Shown here: positions 1 to 5,297 of the stretch, in pieces
Layout: each line of letters opens with the position of its first letter
Position numbering within the stretch: position 1 is the stretch's first letter
NCBI GenBank assembly: GCA_021817875.1
Contig: JAKAFQ010000332.1
Span: forward strand, 1 to 5,297
DNA from: Pseudomonadota bacterium
Lineage (GTDB): Bacteria; Pseudomonadota; Gammaproteobacteria; Steroidobacterales; Steroidobacteraceae
Direction of reading: 5' to 3'
DNA: 5,297 nt
Notes under the pieces: generated by a model
Seen by the model: the letters and a program-made list of their open reading frames with translations, nothing else
The model's database searches: none
Told to the model about the DNA's origin: nothing
Translations under genes and position numbers: made by a program

Positions 1-31
1 TTTGAAGGAACTGAGGACAGGCTCGCGTCGA

Positions 32-61
32 GGGGATGTGATCCCCGGCCGCCGAGGCGGC
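32..61. repeat. Two tandem small hairpins
   Basis: GGGGAT (32-37) pairs with ATCCCC (41-46) around a GTG loop. Immediately after it, GCCGC (48-52) pairs with GCGGC (57-61) around a CGAG tetraloop. No T-run follows on the plus strand, so this is not a canonical intrinsic terminator. It could end a transcript from a gene left of the window or be part of a control region. The pairing is seen directly; the function is unknown. Confidence 0.4.
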
Positions 62-64
62 TGC

Positions 65-95
65 TTGATGAGCGTGATTTAAGGATTGATGAGCG
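65..95. repeat. 10-bp direct repeat with 21-bp period
   Basis: TTGATGAGCG occurs at 65-74 and again, identically, at 86-95. The copies start 21 bp apart, about two turns of B-DNA, so both would face the same side of the helix. That is the usual arrangement for tandem binding sites of a dimeric regulator or two-component response regulator. The intervening TGATTTAAGGA is A+T-rich for this window. The repeat is certain; the binding-site role is inference. Confidence 0.4.
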
Positions 96-502
96 GATGC
101 ACGGTCTCGCGATGGCACAGACGGTGGATTCCTCGCAAGGCGCGCCTCGGGAGGCGGGATGTTCTCGACCCTGGATTCGGCCATCGATGCTGTCTGAATG
201 CACCGACAGGGACGCCGTTTACATTTCGCAACAATTCGGGAACCCTGTAGCGCCATCCCACTCGGTCAACGTCGGCGGGTCCGGAGCGTTCAGTCGAAAA
301 TGTGGAACTGCTCCCAGATTGGGAAACGGGCTCTGGCGCAGACTCAACGGGCCTTTTGTCGGCTGTTTGCGACGGTCCGGTAACCAGAGTTGAAAGGGCG
401 CATCGTGTCGACTCAGGCAGACGAGGTTCTATCGCAGGCGGCCCTACCCCACCCGGCCCGCCGATCGCCCCCGCGGCCTCAGCTGGTCGAGACGGATAGC
501 CC

Positions 503-506
503 GGAG
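503..506 (+). promoter_or_regulatory. Ribosome binding site of the sugar transferase
   Basis: GGAG ends 6 nt before ATG 513. It is the best Shine-Dalgarno match near any of the three candidate starts and decides in favour of the shorter protein. Confidence 0.5.
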
Positions 507-512
507 CACCGC

Positions 513-1253
513 ATGACTTTTGACAGCCCCGGCGCCGCGCTGGCGGCCGATCCGGTGGCCTTCCCGCCGAAGTTGGCGCTCGCCCCTGTCGCACGGACAG
601 AGCCGCTGAGCCGGACCCTGCCGCGCCGCGAGCCTGCGCTCGCGCCCTATTCGCCGGTCAAACGCGCCGTCGACCTCGTGGGGGCCCTGCTGCTCGGAGT
701 CGTCTTTTCCCCGCTGATCCTGGTCATCGCCCTGCTGATGGGCCTGGAGGACGGTTCCATCCTCTTCCGTCACCGCCGCGTCGGCCGGAGTGGCCGGAGT
801 TTCGAGTGCCTGAAGTTCCGCACCATGGTGCCCAACGCCGAGCAGATCCTGCACGAGCTGCTGCAGCGCGACCCGGAGGCCCGGGCGGAATGGGTGCGTG
901 ACCACAAGCTGCGCCATGACCCACGCGTCACCCGTGTCGGGCGTTTCCTGCGCCGCACCAGCCTCGATGAGCTGCCCCAGCTGTGGAACGTGCTCCGCGG
1001 AGAGATGAGCCTGGTGGGCCCCCGTCCCATCGTGAGGGAGGAAATGCTGCGCTATGGGCGCTATCTGCCAACCTACCTGGCCGCGAAACCCGGCGTCACG
1101 GGGCTGTGGCAGGTCACGGGACGCAACGATACCGATTACCGGCGGCGGGTGGCGATGGACACGTATTACGTGAAGAAACAGGGTCTGCTGATGGACCTCG
1201 GCATTCTCCTGAAGACGGTCCGGGTGGTGATCTGGGGGCACGGCGCCTATTGA
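513..1253 (+). CDS. Undecaprenyl-phosphate sugar-1-phosphate transferase, short monotopic type (WbaP/WcaJ/ExoY-like)
   Basis: This bacterial sugar transferase (246 aa) moves a sugar-1-phosphate from a nucleotide sugar to undecaprenyl phosphate at the inner membrane, the first step of exopolysaccharide or capsule repeat-unit assembly. Residues 1-45 are Pro/Ala-rich and probably disordered. Residues 53-77 form one hydrophobic helix interrupted by Ser-Pro at 66-67, as in the re-entrant helix of monotopic enzymes. The catalytic domain follows: KFRTM (101-105), the Asp-Glu dyad D152-E153 in SLDELPQ, VGPRP (168-172), KPGVTGLWQVTGR (192-204) and a C-terminal GAY typical of WbaP relatives. The four N-terminal membrane helices of full-length WbaP/WcaJ are absent, so this is the short class. 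ATG 513 is chosen because GGAG lies 6 nt upstream. In-frame TTG 390 and GTG 405 (GGG 6 nt upstream) would add 41 or 36 residues, but those codons lack the gene's G/C third-position bias. Sugar specificity (glucose, galactose or other) cannot be read from the sequence. Confidence 0.93.
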   Translation: MTFDSPGAALAADPVAFPPKLALAPVARTEPLSRTLPRREPALAPYSPVKRAVDLVGALLLGVVFSPLILVIALLMGLEDGSILFRHRRVGRSGRSFECLKFRTMVPNAEQILHELLQRDPEARAEWVRDHKLRHDPRVTRVGRFLRRTSLDELPQLWNVLRGEMSLVGPRPIVREEMLRYGRYLPTYLAAKPGVTGLWQVTGRNDTDYRRRVAMDTYYVKKQGLLMDLGILLKTVRVVIWGHGAY

Positions 1254-1345
1254 AGCGGCGCCGGCGCGAGGCCGATCGTTCCCGTTGCGCGTTGCAGCCC
1301 CGGTGAGGCGCAGATCCCCGATGGCCGTCGGGCGGCGGACTTGAC

Positions 1346-1365
1346 GCCGCGAGGACCCTCGCGGC
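1346..1365. terminator. GC hairpin between convergent genes, possible bidirectional terminator
   Basis: GCCGCGAG (1346-1353) pairs perfectly with CTCGCGGC (1358-1365) around a GACC tetraloop. The hairpin lies 8 bp past the phosphatase stop codon and 92 bp past the transferase stop. It is symmetric, so it would form in either transcript. No T-run follows on either strand, so it lacks the second half of an intrinsic terminator. It may act as a weak terminator, a 3'-end stabiliser or a block to convergent transcripts. The position is convincing; the function is inferred. Confidence 0.45.
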
Positions 1366-1373
1366 TGCGGCGC

Positions 1374-1814
1374 TCAGGCCAGCAGGTGCGGCGTCCAGTC
1401 GCCCAGGCACCCGGTGATATCCCGATAGGCCTGCTCGAATGCTTCGCGCCCGAGCTGGTAGGGGTCGGCCACGTCCTGCTCGCCGCGCCATTTGCCGAGC
1501 TTGTGGACACGGCCGCGAAACTGCGGGAAATTGTCCTGTATCCAGCGCCGATGGCCCTCGTCCAGCACCAACACCAGGTCTGCCGCCGTGAGCAGCGCCG
1601 CGTTCAGTTGCCGGCCGCGGTGGGCACTCATGTCGTACCCGTGCTCCCGCATCACTTCCTGCGCCAGGGAATCGGCCGGCCGGCCCTGCAGCGCGGCGAT
1701 GCCGGCCGAGGCCACCCGCTTGCCGGCGGCCCCGAGCGGCTCCCTCAGCAGCGCCTCCGCCATCGGGCTGCGACAGATATTGCCCGTACAGACGACCAGA
1801 ACGGATTCGAACAT
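1374..1814 (-). CDS. wzb: Low-molecular-weight protein tyrosine phosphatase, Wzb type
   Basis: This cytoplasmic phosphatase (146 aa, against about 147 for E. coli Wzb) is expected to remove phosphate from the C-terminal tyrosine cluster of the Wzc kinase, allowing the phosphorylation cycle needed for polymer assembly and export. The N-terminal P-loop is intact: VVCTGNICRSP with nucleophile C9, R15 and S16 (C-x5-R-S). The general acid is D117 in DPYQ, preceded by DVA and followed by LGREAFEQAY, as in Wzb (DPYRKSREAFE). W109 and the GKWR segment before the acid loop also resemble Wzb. The start is ATG at 1814, with a GGA about 7 nt upstream on the minus strand. The gene is convergent with the sugar transferase and divergent from wza, instead of lying between wza and wzc as in E. 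coli, so its expression is not tied to the export operon. An arsenate reductase of the same fold is unlikely given the Wzb-like sequence and the neighbours. Confidence 0.93.
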   Translation of the reverse strand: MFESVLVVCTGNICRSPMAEALLREPLGAAGKRVASAGIAALQGRPADSLAQEVMREHGYDMSAHRGRQLNAALLTAADLVLVLDEGHRRWIQDNFPQFRGRVHKLGKWRGEQDVADPYQLGREAFEQAYRDITGCLGDWTPHLLA

Positions 1815-1873
1815 TGAAACATCCAGGATCCAGGAAGATCACAATGACCGCATGGGGGTGGGGACTTCGATCC

Positions 1874-1896
1874 GTTTCCGGCCAGGGGCCGGGAAC
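1874..1896. repeat. 10-bp inverted repeat upstream of the phosphatase
   Basis: GTTTCCGGCC (1874-1883) and GGCCGGGAAC (1887-1896) form a 10-bp stem around an AGG loop. Nine pairs are Watson-Crick and one is T-G (1877/1893). In plus-strand RNA the odd pair is a U-G wobble; in minus-strand RNA it is an A-C mismatch. The repeat begins 60 bp upstream of the phosphatase start, so it could be an operator for the minus-strand gene or a leader structure. No T-run follows on either strand. Confidence 0.45.
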
Positions 1897-1922
1897 GCGA
1901 GCCGGGTGGTCCGCAGTGCAGC

Positions 1923-1938
1923 CGCCGGTTCCCCGGCG
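1923..1938. repeat. 6-bp hairpin, TTCC loop
   Basis: CGCCGG (1923-1928) pairs perfectly with CCGGCG (1933-1938) around TTCC. It lies 26 bp from the longer inverted repeat at 1874-1896, on the wza side, in the same divergent intergenic region. Stems this short and GC-only arise often by chance in such DNA. Confidence 0.3.
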
Positions 1939-1952
1939 AGACTGCCCGGAAA

Positions 1953-1958
1953 ATTCTA
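1953..1958 (-). promoter_or_regulatory. Possible -10 element for the phosphatase gene
   Basis: On the minus strand this reads TAGAAT, five of six matches to TATAAT, inside one of the few A+T-rich spots of the intergenic region. No good -35 match lies 16-18 bp upstream. A start here would give a leader of about 130 nt containing both inverted repeats at 1874-1938. Weak evidence. Confidence 0.2.
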
Positions 1959-2083
1959 CACCAGTCCGCGCAGGTCCTGACGCCCGTGCACTGCACCTGC
2001 GGCGCACCCGGGACTGCCAAGCGGCGGCGCGATATGAGGCGGCACGAAGCCGCGGGCGAGCGCCTGGCGCGGCGCGCGCTGTT

Positions 2084-2124
2084 GGAACGGCTGCCGGCGG
2101 ACGGGCGAATCCGTTCCGCAGCCG
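2084..2124. repeat. Overlapping inverted repeats with mutually exclusive pairings
   Basis: GGAACGG (2084-2090) is perfectly complementary to CCGTTCC (2111-2117). CGGCTGC (2088-2094) is perfectly complementary to GCAGCCG (2118-2124). The two left arms share the CGG at 2088-2090, so the full stems cannot both form. The element sits just upstream of the A+T-rich patch that may be the wza promoter. It may be a pair of overlapping operator palindromes or an RNA structure with two states. The complementarity is certain; the role is unknown. Confidence 0.4.
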
Positions 2125-2125
2125 A

Positions 2126-2162
2126 TTGCACCGCCGCCGCAAGCTAAGATAGGCTAGATAAT
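2126..2162 (+). promoter_or_regulatory. Possible wza promoter in an A+T-rich patch
   Basis: From 2141 to 2166 the sequence abruptly becomes A+T-rich for this window. GATAAT (2157-2162) matches five of six bases of a -10 box but has no -35 at 17-18 bp. TTGCAC (2126-2131) with TAGGCT (2150-2155) has an 18-bp spacer but a poor -10. An imperfect repeat GCTAAGATA/GCTAGATAA lies in the same patch. Transcription from here would give a leader of roughly 110 nt before wza. I found no ops/JUMPstart element (GGCGGTAG), so RfaH-type antitermination is not indicated. Confidence 0.3.
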
Positions 2163-2279
2163 TTGATCCCAAGCGAAATCGACGTGGACTCGGATCTCAT
2201 GATTGCTGACAGCGCGGCAGGAACCGAACGAAGCGGCCCCCATCTCCCGCGTGGCCAGACGGCTCGGACACCCGATCCT

Positions 2280-3458
2280 ATGCGGCGGCTGTCAATCCGG
2301 CATCGGGGCATCCTTGCGCTGTTCCCAACGGCACTGCTGGCGTTGAGCGGCTGCGCGCAGATCATCCCGGGGATGAACGTCCACGTCGGTGGGCCCGGGC
2401 AGCACCAATACCGGGTCGGCGGCGCGGCGTCCTCGGCAGCGGTGCGCAAACTGATCCGGTACCGGGTGATTCCGATCACGCCGCAGGTCGTCGCCTCCCT
2501 GCTGACCGACCCCGGTCCGCCGATCGTCGCGCCACCGGGGGCCCCACCGCTGAAGCCGCTGCTGCCCTCCATGGTGCCGCCGGCCTACCGGATCGGGCCC
2601 GGCGATGTGCTCACCGTCACGGTCTGGAATCATCCGCAGCTCAATCTGGAGGCCGGCATCCTCAACCAGAATGCCACCTTCAACGGCGAGCTGGTCACCC
2701 ACAAGGGCACGATTTACTACCCCTTCATCGGCACGTTCAAGGTCGCGGGCATGACGGCGGGTCAACTGCGCAGGTACCTGACCGTGCACCTGCGGCAGGT
2801 CATCCAGAATCCGCAGGTGGGGGTGCGCGTGGTCCGCTACGACTCCCAGCGCATCGAGATGACCGGTTCGGTGCTCCATCCGGGCACCCTGCCCCTGACC
2901 GACATCCCCATGGGCCTTCTGCAGGCCATTGATGCGGCCGGCGGCCTTGGCCCGGGCGCGAGCCGCAGGCGCGCGATCCTGGTGCGGCACGGCGTGCGTT
3001 ACCGGATCGACCTCGCCGACCTGCTCTCCGGCAACCGGCTGGTGCCCAATCCCGAGCTCGAGCCCGGCGACATCATCCACATCCCCGACCAGTCGGCCGA
3101 CCAGGTATTCGTGCTCGGCGCGGCGAGCACTCAGCGGCCGCTGGTGATGACACAGAATTCCATGACGCTGATGCAGGCGCTCACCGATGCCGGCGGGCTC
3201 GACAGCACCCGCGCCAGCGGTTCCGGGGTGCTGGTGTTCCGTCTGCCGGCCGGGGCGGCGCGCGGCGCGGAGGCGCAGGTCTACACGATCGACATGAGCA
3301 CCCCGCAGGGCGTGCTGCTGGCGAGCCAGTTTCCGCTGCGCCCGCGCGACGTGGTGTACGTCGCGGCCACCGAGTTTGCGCAGTACAACACCGTGATCAA
3401 CGAGCTGCTGCCGACCATCACCTCGATATTCGAGCTGCACCAGGTCGGAGCATTCTGA
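2280..3458 (+). CDS. wza: Outer-membrane polysaccharide export lipoprotein, Wza class
   Basis: This protein (392 aa; E. coli Wza is 379) forms the octameric channel that carries capsular polysaccharide or exopolysaccharide across the periplasm and outer membrane, docking onto Wzc. Residues 1-24 are a lipoprotein signal peptide: a basic n-region, a hydrophobic core at 11-22 and the lipobox L-S-G-C with acylated C25. Residue 26 is Ala, not Asp, consistent with outer-membrane sorting. The polysaccharide export domain spans about 100-190 (YRIGPGDVLTVTVWNHPQL, very close to E. coli Wza), followed by SLBB-type domains at about 192-265 and 276-360. The C-terminal helix at 365-392 (NTVINELLPTITSIFEL) corresponds to the helix that forms the outer-membrane barrel in Wza. 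ATG 2280 is chosen because it puts the signal peptide at the N-terminus. The frame is open up to TTG 2163, but those 39 codons lack G/C third-position bias. The Shine-Dalgarno is weak (GGA 12 nt upstream). The wzc gene starts 20 bp downstream. Confidence 0.95.
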   Translation: MRRLSIRHRGILALFPTALLALSGCAQIIPGMNVHVGGPGQHQYRVGGAASSAAVRKLIRYRVIPITPQVVASLLTDPGPPIVAPPGAPPLKPLLPSMVPPAYRIGPGDVLTVTVWNHPQLNLEAGILNQNATFNGELVTHKGTIYYPFIGTFKVAGMTAGQLRRYLTVHLRQVIQNPQVGVRVVRYDSQRIEMTGSVLHPGTLPLTDIPMGLLQAIDAAGGLGPGASRRRAILVRHGVRYRIDLADLLSGNRLVPNPELEPGDIIHIPDQSADQVFVLGAASTQRPLVMTQNSMTLMQALTDAGGLDSTRASGSGVLVFRLPAGAARGAEAQVYTIDMSTPQGVLLASQFPLRPRDVVYVAATEFAQYNTVINELLPTITSIFELHQVGAF

Positions 3459-3478
3459 ACAGCGCCCATCCCCAGGTT

Positions 3479-5297
3479 ATGAACGACATCCACAAAGCGC
3501 AGACCCTGCCGCTGCCGCCGGTGGCCCCTCCCCCGGCCCGACAGCAGGCCGCGGACGATGAGATCAGCTTCCGCGAGATTCTGCAGCTGCTCCATGCCGG
3601 CCGCTGGACGATGGCCGCCATCGCCGGCGCCGTGCTCGCGCTCGGCGTGTTCTATCTGATCGTGGCGCGCCCGGTGTATGAGGTCAACGGCATCGTGCAG
3701 GTCGAGCAGGGCCAGAGCGCCGCTCCCATGGCCTACGGCACCGGCAATCCCATGGCCTCTTCCATGGGGGACCTCGGCTCGCTGCTGTTCGGCACGCCGG
3801 TACAGGCCGAGGCCGCCATCCAGATCATTCAGAGTCGCCTGGTGCTCGATCAGGTGATCGACCGGATGCACCTGCTGGTGCACGCCGAGCCGCGTTATTT
3901 CCCGATCATCGGGCGCGCCGTCGCGCGCTGGAACCGTCGCGCCCGCGCACCGGTCGGCGCGCCGCCGCTGCTCGGCAGCTTCGCGTGGGGCGGGGAAAGG
4001 ATCGCCGTCAGCCGTTTCACGGCGCCCGAGCACTGGTACAACCAGCCGTTCACGCTGACCGCGACCACCGGAGGCGGCTATCGGCTGCGCGATCCCTCGG
4101 GAGACACCCTTTTCATTGGCAAGGTCGGTGAGGCCGAGCACGCCAACACCGCCTATGGGCCGGTCGACCTCACGGTGCGTACGCTGAGTGCCCGGCCCGG
4201 GGAACGGTTCCGCATCACGCGCCTGGCGCGGCAGACCGTGCTCAAGGACATATCCGGAAAGCTCGGCGTAACGCAGATGGGTAACGCCAGCCTGACGTCG
4301 TCCTCGGGCGTGATCCAGCTGAGCTACTCCGGTCACAACAAGGATCGGATCACGCGGCTTCTCGACGGCATCGAAAACGCCTACGTGCGGCAGAACATCC
4401 AGGCCCGCTCGGTGCAGGCGCAGCAATCGATCCAATACCTGGATGCGCAGCTGCCGACCTTCAAAGCCCAGGTGGAGACCGCGCAGGCCGACCTGGCGCG
4501 CTACCAACGGGTGCATGGCGCCCCCAACGTCGCCGCCGAAACCGAGCTGCTGCTGAAGGAGAACGTCGGCTTCGAAACCAGCCGTCTGAAGCTGATCCAG
4601 CAGCGCGAGCAGGCGCTGCGGCTCTACACGCCCGAACACCCGGTGATCCGCGCGCTGGACCGCCAGATCGCCCTGATCGGGCGGAACGAAGCCGACCTGC
4701 AGCGCCAGATCGACCGGCTTCCGACGATGCAGCAGAACGTGCTGAGCCTGATGCGCAACGTGGACGTGAGCACCCAGCTGTACACCGCCATGCTGAGCGC
4801 CGTCGAACAGTTCGAGGTGGCCAAGGCCGGTACCGTGGGCGATGTACGCATCGTCGACTACGCCTTGACGCCCCTGAAGCCGGCCGCGCCCAGAAAAGCC
4901 CTGGTGCTCGTCATCGCGCTGCTGCTGGGCCTGTTCCTCGGCGCGGTGTACGTGGTGATTCAGCGCGCGCTGCTGCGCGGCGTGGACGATCCCGGCGAAA
5001 TCGAGCGCGAGCTGGGTGTGAGCGTGCTGGTATCGATCCCCTATATCGCCGAGCAGCACAAGATCGCCCGTGCCGTCGCTCGCGGCGAGCACGGCTCTCA
5101 CGTGCTGGCGATGCTGCATTCACAAAACCCCGGGGTGGAAGCGCTGCGGAGCCTGCGCACGTCGCTGCACTTCACCATGATGGATGCTGCGAACAACGTC
5201 ATCCTGCTGACCGGCCCCGCCCCGGGCATCGGCAAATCGTTCGTGTCCGCCAACTTCGGCGCCGTGCTGGCACAGGCGCACAAGCGGGTGGTGGTGA
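3479..5297 (+). CDS. wzc: Wzc-type polysaccharide co-polymerase and tyrosine autokinase, 3' end outside the window
   Basis: Only 606 codons are present; the family is about 720 aa. The product is an inner-membrane protein that sets polymer chain length, contacts Wza and autophosphorylates on tyrosine. After a Pro-rich cytoplasmic start, the first membrane helix is at about 43-63, then the Wzz domain (RPVYEVNGIVQVEQ from 64). The long periplasmic region includes coiled-coil helices at about 310-415 and a GNVR-like LYTPEHPVIRALDRQI (382-397). AGTVGDVRIVD (450-460) and a Pro-containing PLKPAAPRK precede the second membrane helix at about 473-495. The kinase domain begins with EALRSLRTSLHFTMM (554-568) and the P-loop TGPAPGIGKS (578-587, K586), close to E. 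coli Wzc. The sequence stops at HKRVVV, just before the expected Walker A' aspartates; the tyrosine-rich tail is also missing. The start ATG 3479 has only an AGG 2 nt upstream, so translation may depend on coupling to wza, whose stop is 20 bp away. Confidence 0.95.
   Translation, partial: MNDIHKAQTLPLPPVAPPPARQQAADDEISFREILQLLHAGRWTMAAIAGAVLALGVFYLIVARPVYEVNGIVQVEQGQSAAPMAYGTGNPMASSMGDLGSLLFGTPVQAEAAIQIIQSRLVLDQVIDRMHLLVHAEPRYFPIIGRAVARWNRRARAPVGAPPLLGSFAWGGERIAVSRFTAPEHWYNQPFTLTATTGGGYRLRDPSGDTLFIGKVGEAEHANTAYGPVDLTVRTLSARPGERFRITRLARQTVLKDISGKLGVTQMGNASLTSSSGVIQLSYSGHNKDRITRLLDGIENAYVRQNIQARSVQAQQSIQYLDAQLPTFKAQVETAQADLARYQRVHGAPNVAAETELLLKENVGFETSRLKLIQQREQALRLYTPEHPVIRALDRQIALIGRNEADLQRQIDRLPTMQQNVLSLMRNVDVSTQLYTAMLSAVEQFEVAKAGTVGDVRIVDYALTPLKPAAPRKALVLVIALLLGLFLGAVYVVIQRALLRGVDDPGEIERELGVSVLVSIPYIAEQHKIARAVARGEHGSHVLAMLHSQNPGVEALRSLRTSLHFTMMDAANNVILLTGPAPGIGKSFVSANFGAVLAQAHKRVVV

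Larger units (their letters stand above)
1..512. other. Gene-free leader upstream of the sugar transferase
   Basis: I see no supportable gene in this stretch. Reading frame 1 is open from the left edge to the TGA at 391-393, but its codon choice lacks the strong G/C third-position preference of the real genes here and its translation resembles no family I know. The region is less G+C-rich than the neighbouring genes. It contains two adjacent small hairpins (32-61), a 10-bp direct repeat (65-74 and 86-95), a hairpin at 143-156 (CGCCT stem, CGGG loop), an inverted repeat CTGTC/GACAG (190-194 and 205-209) and a hairpin at 312-324 (TCCCA stem, GAT loop). I found no convincing -35/-10 pair, although the promoter of the transferase gene should lie here if the gene is not read from upstream. 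Confidence 0.6.

Noticed and set aside
113..130. TGGCAC resembling the -24 half of a sigma-54 promoter.
   Set aside because: The required TTGC-type -12 element is absent at the correct distance.
1..393. Reading frame 1 is open from the left edge to a TGA that overlaps the TTG at 390, suggesting the 3' end of an upstream gene or a 98-aa protein from ATG 97.
   Set aside because: The codons lack the G/C third-position preference of the other genes, the translation is rich in Cys, Arg and Ser without any recognisable domain, and open frames this long are common by chance in G+C-rich DNA.
79..594. Minus-strand open frame of 171 codons across the leader and the 5' part of the transferase gene.
   Set aside because: It overlaps the well-supported transferase on the opposite strand, and its Arg/Pro/Gly-rich translation looks like antisense of G+C-rich coding DNA.
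1814..2152. Plus-strand open frame of 112 codons in the divergent intergenic region, starting with TTG.
   Set aside because: It has no Shine-Dalgarno support or recognisable sequence, and it covers the inverted repeats expected of a control region.
1114..2172. Minus-strand open frame of 352 codons through the transferase end, the phosphatase and the divergent intergenic region.
   Set aside because: It overlaps the phosphatase in another frame, and its translation is a low-complexity Arg/Ala/Pro mixture with no family resemblance.
3281..5119. Minus-strand open frame of 612 codons opposite wzc.
   Set aside because: It is a His/Gln/Arg-rich shadow of a gene with clear Wzc homology; long antisense frames are expected at this codon bias.
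1..5297. CRISPR arrays, insertion sequences, tRNA/rRNA genes or a novel defence system.
   Set aside because: No regularly spaced repeats, transposase-like proteins, terminal inverted repeats or tRNA-like folds were seen. All recognisable genes belong to known polysaccharide export families.

Overview
The window is G+C-rich DNA (roughly two thirds G+C by eye, with strong G/C preference at third codon positions) from a Gram-negative bacterium. An outer-membrane lipoprotein exporter of the Wza class and a fused inner-membrane Wzc-type tyrosine kinase both closely resemble the Escherichia coli group 1 capsule/colanic acid proteins. This suggests a high-GC gamma- or betaproteobacterium. The sequence alone does not identify the genus.

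Layout: positions 1-512 hold no convincing gene, only short inverted repeats and a 10-bp direct repeat with a 21-bp period. Positions 513-1253 (+) encode a short membrane glycosyl-1-phosphate transferase that starts sugar assembly on undecaprenyl phosphate. A strong GC hairpin lies between this gene and a convergent low-molecular-weight tyrosine phosphatase (wzb type) on the minus strand, 1374-1814. A 465-bp divergent intergenic region (1815-2279) carries several inverted repeats and an A+T-rich patch that may contain the wza promoter. Wza (2280-3458, +) follows, and 20 bp later comes wzc (from 3479, +). Wzc runs off the right edge just after its Walker A loop.

Together the genes form the front end of a Wzy-dependent exopolysaccharide or capsule locus. 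The transferase makes the first lipid-linked sugar. Wzc (co-polymerase and autokinase) controls polymerisation and contacts Wza, the outer-membrane channel. The Wzb-like phosphatase is expected to dephosphorylate the tyrosine tail of Wzc. The notable departure from the familiar wza-wzb-wzc order is that the phosphatase has been moved out of the operon and is transcribed away from wza. Kinase and phosphatase therefore appear to be under separate, divergent control. The protein families are all well known. The less explained material is in the non-coding stretches.
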